A DNA stretch of 64,000 bases from Mycobacterium sp. ELW1. GTDB taxonomy: Bacteria > Actinomycetota > Actinomycetes > Mycobacteriales > Mycobacteriaceae. A program made the translations under genes and the position numbers. Position 1 is the stretch's first letter. The number at the start of each line of letters is the position of its first letter. The stretch is taken from positions 62,001 through 126,000 of the forward strand of contig NZ_CP032155.1 in the NCBI RefSeq assembly GCF_008329905.1. Direction: 5' to 3'. The notes beneath the pieces were generated by a model, which was not told the DNA's origin, did no database searches, and worked only from the letters and a program-made list of their open reading frames with translations. Shown piece after piece: positions 7,877 through 15,077 of this stretch.

Positions 7877-9099
7877 TGGCCGTGATGCAGGACTTCTCGT
7901 ACAGCCCGTTCGATCCGGCGGTGATGGCCGATCCGCGCCCGTTCTACCGGACCCTGCGCGATCAGCACCCGGTGTATTACGTTGACGAACTCGACACCTA
8001 CGCGCTGTCGCGGTTCGACGACGTCTGGAACGTGCTCGCGATCAACGACGGGACCTTCGTCGCATCCGAGGGAACCCTGCCCGCGGCGGCGGTGCTCGCT
8101 CACCGCAATCACGGTCCGGTTGCCGACCCGCCCCTGCATCCGTTGCCGTTCCACGCCAACTTCGACGCGCCGCTCTACGACGACGTCCGGCGCTGCACGG
8201 CAGCCCAGTTCCGGCCGAAGTCCGTCGCCGCATGGCAGGACCGCATCCGGGCACTGGCCAACGAGCGTCTCGACGATCTGCTGCCACGCGGCAGCTTCGA
8301 CCTCACCCAGGACTACGGTGGCATCGTCGCCGCCACCGTGGTGTGTGAATTAGTCGGATTGCCAACTGATTTGGCTGCTGATGTGCTGGCCACCGTCAAT
8401 GCGGGCAGCCTGGCGCAACCGGGCAGCGGCGTCGAAGTGGCCAACGCCCGGCCGGGATACCTGGAGTACCTGATCCCGATCGTGCAGCAGGTCAGGGCGG
8501 GCAGCTTCGGCGGACCGCTGCCGATCGTGGAGAACCTGCTGGCCTACCGGCTGCCCGACGGATCGGCGCTGTCCGACAGTGAAGTGGCCGTCCAGATGCT
8601 GGGCGTCTTCATCGGCGGCACCGAGACGGTACCGAAGATCGTCGCGCACGGGTTGTGGGAGCTCAGCCGGCACCCCGAGCAGCTGGCCGCGGTCCGGGCG
8701 GATCCCGCGGCCAACGTGCCGGTGGCCCGCGAGGAGATCATCCGCTACTGCGCTCCAGCCCAGTGGTTCGCCCGGACGGTGCGCCGCCCCTTCACCATTC
8801 ACGACACAACCATCCAGCCGGGCCAGCGCATCATCACCCTGCTGGCGTCGGCCAACCGCGACGAGCGCGAGTTCGACGAGCCGGAGACCTTCCGCTGGGA
8901 CCGTCCGATCGAGCGGTCGCTGGCGTTCGGAAGGGGCCAGCATTTCTGCCTGGGCTATCACATGGCCCGCCTGGAGATCGCGGTGATGCTGCAGGAGTGG
9001 CTGCGCCGCGTCCCCGACTACCGTATCGACGCCGATCGCGCCCTGCGGCCGCCGTCGAGTTTCCAGTGGGGCTGGAACAGCGTCCCGGTCCACGTGTGA
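7876..9099 (+). CDS. Cytochrome P450, second of the operon
   Basis: 407 residues. Heme loop FGRGQHFCLGYHMAR, with Cys at about 358; I-helix reads IGGTETV, where the usual Asp/Glu-Thr pair is E-T; ExxR in 'REEIIRY'. It is only distantly like the P450 at 5718, so this is not a recent duplication. ATG 7876 overlaps the preceding TAA by one base (TAATG), indicating translational coupling. Pairing of two different P450s around one ferredoxin suggests two successive oxidations of the same compound; this is inference. Confidence 0.92.
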   Translation: MAVMQDFSYSPFDPAVMADPRPFYRTLRDQHPVYYVDELDTYALSRFDDVWNVLAINDGTFVASEGTLPAAAVLAHRNHGPVADPPLHPLPFHANFDAPLYDDVRRCTAAQFRPKSVAAWQDRIRALANERLDDLLPRGSFDLTQDYGGIVAATVVCELVGLPTDLAADVLATVNAGSLAQPGSGVEVANARPGYLEYLIPIVQQVRAGSFGGPLPIVENLLAYRLPDGSALSDSEVAVQMLGVFIGGTETVPKIVAHGLWELSRHPEQLAAVRADPAANVPVAREEIIRYCAPAQWFARTVRRPFTIHDTTIQPGQRIITLLASANRDEREFDEPETFRWDRPIERSLAFGRGQHFCLGYHMARLEIAVMLQEWLRRVPDYRIDADRALRPPSSFQWGWNSVPVHV

Positions 9100-9117
9100 G
9101 CGGGCGGCCACCTGCGC

Positions 9118-9137
9118 AGTAAACACCTTGATTTACT
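9118..9137. promoter_or_regulatory. Predicted TetR operator AGTAAA-N8-TTTACT
   Basis: The 20-mer AGTAAACACCTTGATTTACT has perfect 6-bp inverted half-sites and lies 27 bp before the GTG start of the TetR gene at 9164. The same half-sites with the same 8-bp spacer occur upstream of the crotonase gene at 10868-10887, supporting a real operator. Confidence 0.75.
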
Positions 9138-9163
9138 TCTCGGCGGTGTGTTGACTGGCTGCG

Positions 9164-9859
9164 GTGAGCTCTGCCAAAGACCCTCGCACTGATCGGTCGT
9201 CGATCACGCGTGACGCGCTGCTGGTGGCCGCCGAACGCCTCTTCGCCGAGAACGGTCTGTATGCGGTGTCGAACCGGCAGATCAGCGAGGCCGCCGGCCA
9301 GGGCAACAACGCGGCTGCCTGCTACCACTTCGGTTCTCGAGCGGATCTGCTGCGTGCGATCGAGGCTCGCCACCACGGCGCGATCGACGAGATCCGCCGA
9401 GGCAAGCTGGCTGATCTGCCGCCCAACCCTCAGCTGCGGGATTGGATCGGCGTCCTGGTCCATCCGTTGACCGAGCATCTGCACGCGCTGGGTGCGGCGT
9501 CGACCTACGCACGTTTCGCGGCGCAGGTGATGGCCGACCCCGCCTGCCGGGAGGCCGTGGGATCCGATGCGATGACCTCGGAGCGGATGCTCAAAACGGT
9601 GCGCGGGATCAACCGGTGTTTGCCGGCCCGCCCGAAACGCGTCCGGATCATCCGGTGGACGATGGCGCGAAACCTGTTGATGCACACCTGCGCCGAGATC
9701 GAGGGCGAGCAGGCGACCGGCGCAGCGTCAGCGAATGCGAACTGGCTGGTGGTCGGTGAGGAATTGGTCGACGCGCTGGTCGGCCTGTGGGCCGCCCCCG
9801 CCGATGTCAGGGCTTCTTCCGCCCGGAGTGGCTCAACCGCCACTCTGGCGGGAAGTTGA
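9164..9859 (+). CDS. TetR family regulator, predicted repressor of the crotonase gene and of itself
   Basis: 231 residues with HTH 'NRQISEAAGQGNNAAACYHFGSR' spread over residues 40-62, a recognition helix of the less common 'N-A-A-x-x-Y-H-F' type. GTG start at 9164. Its promoter carries AGTAAA-N8-TTTACT, and a matching site is found before the crotonase gene at 10775, so autoregulation and control of that gene are likely. The 3' end overlaps the convergent crotonase gene by 53 bp. Confidence 0.9.
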   Translation: MSSAKDPRTDRSSITRDALLVAAERLFAENGLYAVSNRQISEAAGQGNNAAACYHFGSRADLLRAIEARHHGAIDEIRRGKLADLPPNPQLRDWIGVLVHPLTEHLHALGAASTYARFAAQVMADPACREAVGSDAMTSERMLKTVRGINRCLPARPKRVRIIRWTMARNLLMHTCAEIEGEQATGAASANANWLVVGEELVDALVGLWAAPADVRASSARSGSTATLAGS

Positions 9860-10775
9860 GGTCGTTGTCCTTGACCACGTTGTTGAGGCCCTTCTCGAAG
9901 GTGCCCTCGGTCAGGTCCGGGTAGTTGTCCCGGTCGTTGGTCATCATCGGCAGCATGCCCTCGACCACACCGGTGAGGAGGCTGCCGAAGTACTCGCCCT
10001 TGTGCTGCTTGTAGAGCTCGAGGAACGTCTTCTGCACGACGACGGTGTCGGTGGGCCGCGTCTTCGAGCACGCCATCGCGTACTTCAGTGTCTCCGCCTC
10101 GAGCTTCTCTCGCGGGACGACACTGTTGATGAAGCCGCACTCATACATCTCGGCGGCGGTGAAAGGCCTTCCAGTGAACAGCATTTCGGAGAACTTACGC
10201 AGGCCCATGGTTTCGGCCCACCACCACAGTCGGGGACCCCAGCCGACGTAGCGGAACGCCGGGTGACCGAACAAGGCATCATCGGAGGACACCACCAGGT
10301 CGGCGTCACCGGCTTGGTAGAAGTGCCAGCCGTAGCAGTATCCCTTCGCCTCCACGATGGTCACCTTCTTGCACTCCTGCAGCGGCCGGTTGCCGGCACG
10401 CGCCTTGGCATAGTGGTCGGTGAGTGTGTACAGGTAACGGTAGGAGTCGCCGGGCGGGTACTTCACGCTGTCGTCGTTGATCGAAAGTTCGTGCAGCAGA
10501 GATGTTCCCGGATTCTCCAGCATCTCGCGCTGTTCCGGCAGGTCACCACCGCTACCGAAGTCGTTTCCTTCACCGCGGATCACCACCACCTTCACGTCGT
10601 CGTCGACGTTGCACTTGCGGATCATGTCGGCGAAGTTCTGCCGCATCCCCATGGTGGTCGAGTTGAGTTCCGCGGGTCGGTCAAAGGTGATGTAAGCAAT
10701 GCGATTAGCGAGATCCTTCTCGAACTTGATGTAGGGCTCCGCTTCACGCTTCATCTGCTCGTAATCGTGTTCCAT
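9807..10775 (-). CDS. Atypical crotonase (enoyl-CoA hydratase/isomerase superfamily)
   Basis: 322 residues; ATG 10775 follows GGGAGATCC. The crotonase fold is recognisable from 'IAYITFDRPAELNSTT', the first oxyanion loop 'GSGGDL', 'KGYCYGWHFYQAGDADLVV' and the ending 'FTGRPFTAAEMYECGFINSVVP'. Where ordinary hydratases have a glutamate in the PE..LG segment this protein has 'HPAFRYVGWGPRLWWW', a Trp-rich stretch without it, so simple hydration is doubtful and another crotonase reaction (C-C hydrolysis, isomerisation, retro-aldol) is possible. Upstream operator at 10868-10887 links it to the TetR at 9164. Confidence 0.82.
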   Translation of the reverse strand: MEHDYEQMKREAEPYIKFEKDLANRIAYITFDRPAELNSTTMGMRQNFADMIRKCNVDDDVKVVVIRGEGNDFGSGGDLPEQREMLENPGTSLLHELSINDDSVKYPPGDSYRYLYTLTDHYAKARAGNRPLQECKKVTIVEAKGYCYGWHFYQAGDADLVVSSDDALFGHPAFRYVGWGPRLWWWAETMGLRKFSEMLFTGRPFTAAEMYECGFINSVVPREKLEAETLKYAMACSKTRPTDTVVVQKTFLELYKQHKGEYFGSLLTGVVEGMLPMMTNDRDNYPDLTEGTFEKGLNNVVKDNDLNFPPEWRLSHSGRKKP

Positions 10776-10806
10776 GGTGCGGATCTCCCGTCGTGCACGC
10801 AATGAT

Positions 10807-10828
10807 GCTGCCGACAGCGAACGGCAGC
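10807..10828. promoter_or_regulatory. Hairpin in the crotonase leader
   Basis: GCTGCCG (10807-10813) and CGGCAGC (10822-10828) form a perfect 7-bp stem with an 8-base loop, 32 bp before the crotonase start. It is too far from the FDH-like stop (10903) and lacks a T-run, so it is more likely a leader structure or protein site than a terminator. Confidence 0.4.
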
Positions 10829-10867
10829 GCTATGCGTGCAACATAACGGGATTCACGCGTCACCCGC

Positions 10868-10887
10868 AATAAATCACGCAATTTACT
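10868..10887. promoter_or_regulatory. Predicted TetR operator (second copy) upstream of crotonase
   Basis: On the minus strand the 20-mer is AGTAAATTGCGTGATTTATT, sharing AGTAAA, the internal TGATTTA and the 8-bp spacing with the site at 9118-9137. It lies 93 bp before the crotonase start and just beyond the stop of the molybdopterin oxidoreductase gene. Confidence 0.7.
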
Positions 10888-10902
10888 TTGCGATGATGCG
10901 GC

Positions 10903-13152
10903 TCACCCGGCCGTGACGAGGTCCGCCGGTACCGCTTCCAGGCGCGCCGGGACGTGCTTGTGCCAGGGCGTTCCGGCGTAAGGATCGCGCCACTCGGTGG
11001 AGGTGAGCGCGTTCGGGGCGACGCCGGGAACGCGGCGTTGCCCGTCGGCGTCGACGTAGTCCAGCCCGAAACCGTTGGGCAGTGCGGCGTGCCCGGCCAT
11101 CATGGTCTCGCTGATCTCGACGGTGGCCTCGGCGCTTCCCGCAGCGGTGGTGATCCGGACGCGACCGCCGTCGACCAGGCCGAGTGCTGCCGCGTCTTCG
11201 ACACTGACGCGCAGAGCACCGTTGGCGTCGCGCTTGCGCCAGGACGGATCCCGCAGAATGTCGTTGGCGGTGAAGGCCCGACGCTCGCCGGCGGACAGCA
11301 CGATCGGGAACTCCGGGTCGGTCAGGTCCGGCCGGTCGTCGGCCAGCGCGCGGATGTCGTCGAGCATCTCCGGGATCACCAGTGCGATCTTGCGGTCGGG
11401 GTGACTGATCAACGCCCAGTCGTCGGCGTACTCGTGCACGCTGAACGTCACCCCGGACTTGCTGGTCAGAATCGCGTCGAACAGCGCGTTGCCGTCGGCG
11501 TGCCCGGCCCGGCGCACCGCGTCGGGGTAGGTGACGGCGGCTTTCTGCGCCAGCCCCCAGAGGGCGGCCGCGCCGGCCAACCCGTCGGGCAGCGTCGGAC
11601 CGAGCGTCTCGTACAGCACAAAGGGCAACGCCTTGCCCAGCGCCGGGTTTGCGGCGAGCTCGGTGAAGAAGGCTTGGGTATAGGCGTCGCGCCCCTGCCT
11701 GGCGGCGTCGCGCAGCGGGCGGAGGTCGTCATCGCTGATCACGCCGAGCGCCCGCACCAGCCGCGCCCAGATTTCGGGTTCGGGCAGCGTGCCCGGTGCC
11801 GGCTCGAAGAGCCGGTGACGTAGATGAAACTCGTTGCGCGGGAACTCGAAATTGAAGAACGTGGCTTCCGGCTTCTCGAACTGATTGGCGGCGGGCAGCA
11901 CGTAGTGCGCGAGCCGCGCCGTCTCTGTCATCGCGACGTCGACCACCACCAGCAACTCCAGGGACTCGAATGCCGCGCGGCAGTTCTCCGAATCGGCGAT
12001 CGAATGGGCGGGGTTGGCGCTCTCGACGATCATGGCCCGGAACCGATCGGGGTGGTCGGTCAAGATTTCTTCAGGCACGACGTTCGACGGCACCAGCCCG
12101 GCGATGATCGGCGCGCCGGTCACCGGGGAGCGCCCGACACCGCTCAGGCTGAACAGTGGTGCGAACGACGAATGAAGATGCTGTCCGCCAGGTTTGGCGA
12201 AACTGCCGGTCAGGATCCAGAGCAGCTTGTTGAGGTAGGAGCACAGCGTGCTGTTGGGCGCCTGCTGGACGCCGAGGTCCTCGAAGACGGCGACCGAGTC
12301 AGCTGCCGCGATGCGGCGGGCGGCAGTGCGCAACAACTCCTCGTCGACACCGCTGCGTTCGGCGTACTCGGCGATCGGCACCGTCGCCAGCACCGCGCGC
12401 ACGTCGTCGGCACCGTGCACATGCTCGGCGAGAAAGGCTTCGTTGCAGAGGTTTTCCTGCACCAGCACCGCGGCCAGCGCTGCCAGGCACCAGGCGTCGG
12501 TACCGGGCCGCACCCGGAGATGGAAGTCCGCCATCTTGGCGGTGTCGGTGACCACCGGATCGATGACGATCATCGAGCGGGCCGGGTCCTTGGCGATGTC
12601 GTTGAGCACGGTGCGGGCCCGCGGGAAGCTCTGCGACATCCACGGGTTCTTGCCGACGAAGACCGACACCTCGGCGTGCTCGAACTCGCCGCGGGTGTGC
12701 CCGCCGTACATCTGGAAGTCCACCCAGGCCTCGCCGGTCTTCTCCTGCGCCAACGCATTCGACCGGTAGCGCGAGCCGAGCAGCTTGAGGAAGGCGCCGC
12801 TGTAGGCGCCGCCCAGGTGGTTGCCCTGACCGCCGCCGCCGTAGTAGAAGATCTTCTCCCCGCCGTAGGCGTCCGCAATCCCGCGGAAACCCTCCGCGAT
12901 CTCGGTGATCGCAGTGTCCCAATCGATTTCCTCGTAGCTGCCGTCGGACCTGCGGCGCATGGGCGAGGTCAGCCGCGACCGATTGTTCTGGTAGTGGTCA
13001 AGGCGCAGCGCCTTGTTGCAGGTATAGCCCTGCGACGCGGGGTTGTCCTTGTCGCCGCGGATGCGGGCCAGGGTTCGGCCCTCGGTTTGCACCACGATGC
13101 CGCAGTTGCATTCGCAGAGGATGCAGGCAGTGGGTTGCCAGTCAGCGGACAT
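10903..13152 (-). CDS. Molybdopterin oxidoreductase, DMSO-reductase superfamily (formate dehydrogenase-like)
   Basis: About 749 residues. An N-terminal [4Fe-4S] site is complete (C10-x2-C13-x3-C17 ... C45), followed by the large bis-MGD-binding domains and a C-terminal 'molydopterin dinucleotide' domain beginning near 'EFPIVLSAGERRAFTANDI'. ATG 13152 is chosen over the upstream frame start (13185) because AGGAGAT sits just before it. No TGA selenocysteine or obvious Sec element is present. No maturation gene or electron-transfer partner lies next to it. Reaction unknown: formate oxidation is only one option in this family. Confidence 0.87.
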   Translation of the reverse strand: MSADWQPTACILCECNCGIVVQTEGRTLARIRGDKDNPASQGYTCNKALRLDHYQNNRSRLTSPMRRRSDGSYEEIDWDTAITEIAEGFRGIADAYGGEKIFYYGGGGQGNHLGGAYSGAFLKLLGSRYRSNALAQEKTGEAWVDFQMYGGHTRGEFEHAEVSVFVGKNPWMSQSFPRARTVLNDIAKDPARSMIVIDPVVTDTAKMADFHLRVRPGTDAWCLAALAAVLVQENLCNEAFLAEHVHGADDVRAVLATVPIAEYAERSGVDEELLRTAARRIAAADSVAVFEDLGVQQAPNSTLCSYLNKLLWILTGSFAKPGGQHLHSSFAPLFSLSGVGRSPVTGAPIIAGLVPSNVVPEEILTDHPDRFRAMIVESANPAHSIADSENCRAAFESLELLVVVDVAMTETARLAHYVLPAANQFEKPEATFFNFEFPRNEFHLRHRLFEPAPGTLPEPEIWARLVRALGVISDDDLRPLRDAARQGRDAYTQAFFTELAANPALGKALPFVLYETLGPTLPDGLAGAAALWGLAQKAAVTYPDAVRRAGHADGNALFDAILTSKSGVTFSVHEYADDWALISHPDRKIALVIPEMLDDIRALADDRPDLTDPEFPIVLSAGERRAFTANDILRDPSWRKRDANGALRVSVEDAAALGLVDGGRVRITTAAGSAEATVEISETMMAGHAALPNGFGLDYVDADGQRRVPGVAPNALTSTEWRDPYAGTPWHKHVPARLEAVPADLVTAG

Positions 13153-13181
13153 CGGATCTCCTGGGTCCATGGTCGAACTCC

Positions 13182-13781
13182 TCATCGCGGCTGCGCCGCT
13201 TGATCGGTCGTTCGACGGGTGGGTAGTTCGGCTTCGAGCAGGTCGCGCAGTTGCCGATGGACGATGTCGAGTGGTTTGGTGTCGCGCGCCGCGCGGGCGA
13301 GCACGATGGCGCCTTCGAGCCCGGCGGTCATCGACACCGCCAACTCCTCGGCTCGGTTTTCGGCGACTCCGTCGGCGATCAGGCGTGCGGCGATCAGGTC
13401 GTTCCAGCGGGTGAACGTGGCTGCGGCCCGCTCGAGCGCCGGGTTGTCCTTGCCCGGCTCACCGGCTTCCACGGCGACGGCCAGTATCGGGCAGCCGGCG
13501 CGGTAGTCGCTCTCTATGAGGTTCTTTCGATAGAAACGCACCAGCCCGTCGAGCGCTTCAATGCCACTGCCCGCCTTGGCCATCCGCGCGGCGACGAAGT
13601 CGGCCACGTAATCGACGGCTTCACAGAGCAACTGGGTGCGACCGCCGGGGAAGTAGTGGTACGCCGAACCGCGGGGCGCCCCGCTGTGCGCCAGGACGTC
13701 GGCGATCGCCGTGGACTGCGCTCCGCGCTCGCGGATCAACAGTGCGGCCGAGGCGACCATCCGCTCGCGGGGGCTCGTCAT
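13182..13781 (-). CDS. TetR family regulator
   Basis: 199 residues from ATG 13781; HTH 'IADVLAHSGAPRGSAYHYFPGGR' belongs to the YxAF/LmrA-type TetR group whose recognition helix ends in PRGSxYHxFP. The longer frame to 14150 is only read-through. A perfect 8-bp inverted repeat (TATGTATG-taac-CATACATA) sits immediately before the start and is the likely auto-operator. The molybdopterin oxidoreductase begins 29 bp downstream on the same strand, so it may be co-transcribed; the acyl-thioesterase-like gene is divergent. Confidence 0.9.
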   Translation of the reverse strand: MTSPRERMVASAALLIRERGAQSTAIADVLAHSGAPRGSAYHYFPGGRTQLLCEAVDYVADFVAARMAKAGSGIEALDGLVRFYRKNLIESDYRAGCPILAVAVEAGEPGKDNPALERAAATFTRWNDLIAARLIADGVAENRAEELAVSMTAGLEGAIVLARAARDTKPLDIVHRQLRDLLEAELPTRRTTDQAAQPR

Positions 13782-13784
13782 GCC

Positions 13785-13804
13785 TATGTATGTAACCATA
13801 CATA
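13785..13804. promoter_or_regulatory. Perfect palindromic operator TATGTATG-N4-CATACATA
   Basis: 8-bp arms with a TAAC spacer, starting 4 bp upstream of the TetR ATG (13781) and 68 bp upstream of the divergent gene at 13872. AT-rich against a GC-rich background and placed in the shared promoter, it fits a TetR operator controlling both directions. Confidence 0.8.
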
Positions 13805-13871
13805 ATCGAGAGGCGCCAGAGTCTGTAGCCGGGCGCGCGTGCATCACCGGCGCAGCGGTACCGTCGCGCGA

Positions 13872-14657
13872 ATGTCGTACTTCAGCAGGGTGTCCGAGAA
13901 CTCCTTCCGGGCCCACGAGCATGCCGGCGGAGCGTGGAACCTCGCCGAACAGCACATTGCCCCGTCGCTCGGACTGCTCGCGCACGCCATCGAGACCGAC
14001 CGCGACGCCCGCGGCAACGACCACCTGGTGGTGGCGCGCCTGAGCTACGACATCCTGGGGACCGTGCCCGTCGACGCCGTCGTCGAGATCGGCGTTCGGG
14101 TGCTGCGGCCGGGTCGCACCATCGAGCTCGTCGAAGCCGCCCTGACCCACCAGGATCGGGCGGTGGTACTCGCGCGGGCCTGGCTGATGAAGCAGTACGA
14201 CACGTCGGCGTTACGCGGCAGCGGCCTGCGGTCGATTCCGTCTCCGGCGGAGATGCCGGGATGGGATCCGAGTGCGGTGTGGCCGGGCGGTTTCATCGCG
14301 TCGGCCGAGGTGCGACGTGTCGAGGAGCAACCTGGTCGAGCCGTCTACTGGGTGCGGACCCCGGTGCCGCTACTCGACCGCGAGGAGGTCAGTCCGCTGG
14401 CCCGCGCGGCGGGGTTGCTGGATATCGCCAACGGCATGGCGGTCCTGGTGGATCCGCGCGATGTGGCCTTCCCGAATCTGGACCTCACCGCGCACTTCTT
14501 CGCCGAGCCGGCCGGCGAATGGGTGGGATTCGACACCGCGGTGTCGATCGGTCCCAGTGGAGTCGGGTTGACGCACAGCATCATTCACGATGACACCGGC
14601 CCGATCGGTGCGGTGTCGCAGAGCTTGACCGTCCGGCCCGGTTCCGGGCTCGGGTAG
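13872..14657 (+). CDS. Thioesterase-family protein (double hotdog, acyl-CoA thioesterase-like)
   Basis: 261 residues. An N-terminal hotdog half is seen in 'SYFSRVSENSFRAHEHAGGAWN' and 'VARLSYDILGTVPVDAVVEI', and a second half ends in 'GEWVGFDTAVSIGPSGVG', the layout of the PF13622-type thioesterase-like proteins common in mycobacteria. ATG 13872 fits the homologous N-terminus. Divergent from the TetR gene with the TATGTATG operator between them, so likely regulated by it. Stop lies four bases from the convergent PaaI-like gene. Substrate unknown. Confidence 0.75.
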   Translation: MSYFSRVSENSFRAHEHAGGAWNLAEQHIAPSLGLLAHAIETDRDARGNDHLVVARLSYDILGTVPVDAVVEIGVRVLRPGRTIELVEAALTHQDRAVVLARAWLMKQYDTSALRGSGLRSIPSPAEMPGWDPSAVWPGGFIASAEVRRVEEQPGRAVYWVRTPVPLLDREEVSPLARAAGLLDIANGMAVLVDPRDVAFPNLDLTAHFFAEPAGEWVGFDTAVSIGPSGVGLTHSIIHDDTGPIGAVSQSLTVRPGSGLG

Positions 14658-14660
14658 GTC

Positions 14661-15044
14661 TCAGACCGCGGCGAAGTTGATCGTGCTGGTCGCGGCCAGC
14701 TCGTTGTCCTCGCCGCGATGGATGTCCACCTGCACCACGACCGAACGCTTGCCGGTGCGCAGGATCTTGGCCACCGCGCGGGCCGGGCCGACCTTGATCG
14801 GCCGTAGATAACGGACGAACAGGTCGGTGGTGGCGATACCGAACCCGAACGGGGTGGCTCGGGAGGCCAGCTGCCCGGCGGCGACATCGGCCATCGTGGC
14901 GATCAGTCCGCCCTGCAGCCCTCCCGCGGTGTTCTTGGTGCGCTCGTCCACCGGCATCTCCAGGACGACGGTGTCGTCCGTCGCCTCGACGACCTGCAGG
15001 CCGAGCTGGTCGAACAACTCCCGAAGCGAGCGCGGTGCCGTCAT
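14661..15044 (-). CDS. PaaI-type hotdog thioesterase
   Basis: 127-residue single hotdog protein. 'NTAGGLQGGLIATMADVAAG' contains the helix and catalytic Asp region of PaaI/YbgC-like acyl-CoA thioesterases, and 'TTDLFVRYLRP' is the following strand. ATG at 15044; 33 bp downstream of the fusA2 stop on the same strand, so it may be the second gene of that transcript. Specific acyl-CoA not deducible. Confidence 0.87.
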   Translation of the reverse strand: MTAPRSLRELFDQLGLQVVEATDDTVVLEMPVDERTKNTAGGLQGGLIATMADVAAGQLASRATPFGFGIATTDLFVRYLRPIKVGPARAVAKILRTGKRSVVVQVDIHRGEDNELAATSTINFAAV

Positions 15045-15077
15045 GGAGAACGACGTTACCGCGTGGACGACCCCGCG

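Noticed and set aside
10903..13152. Selenocysteine-containing formate dehydrogenase
   Set aside because: No in-frame TGA and no selenocysteine insertion structure; substrate cannot be fixed.
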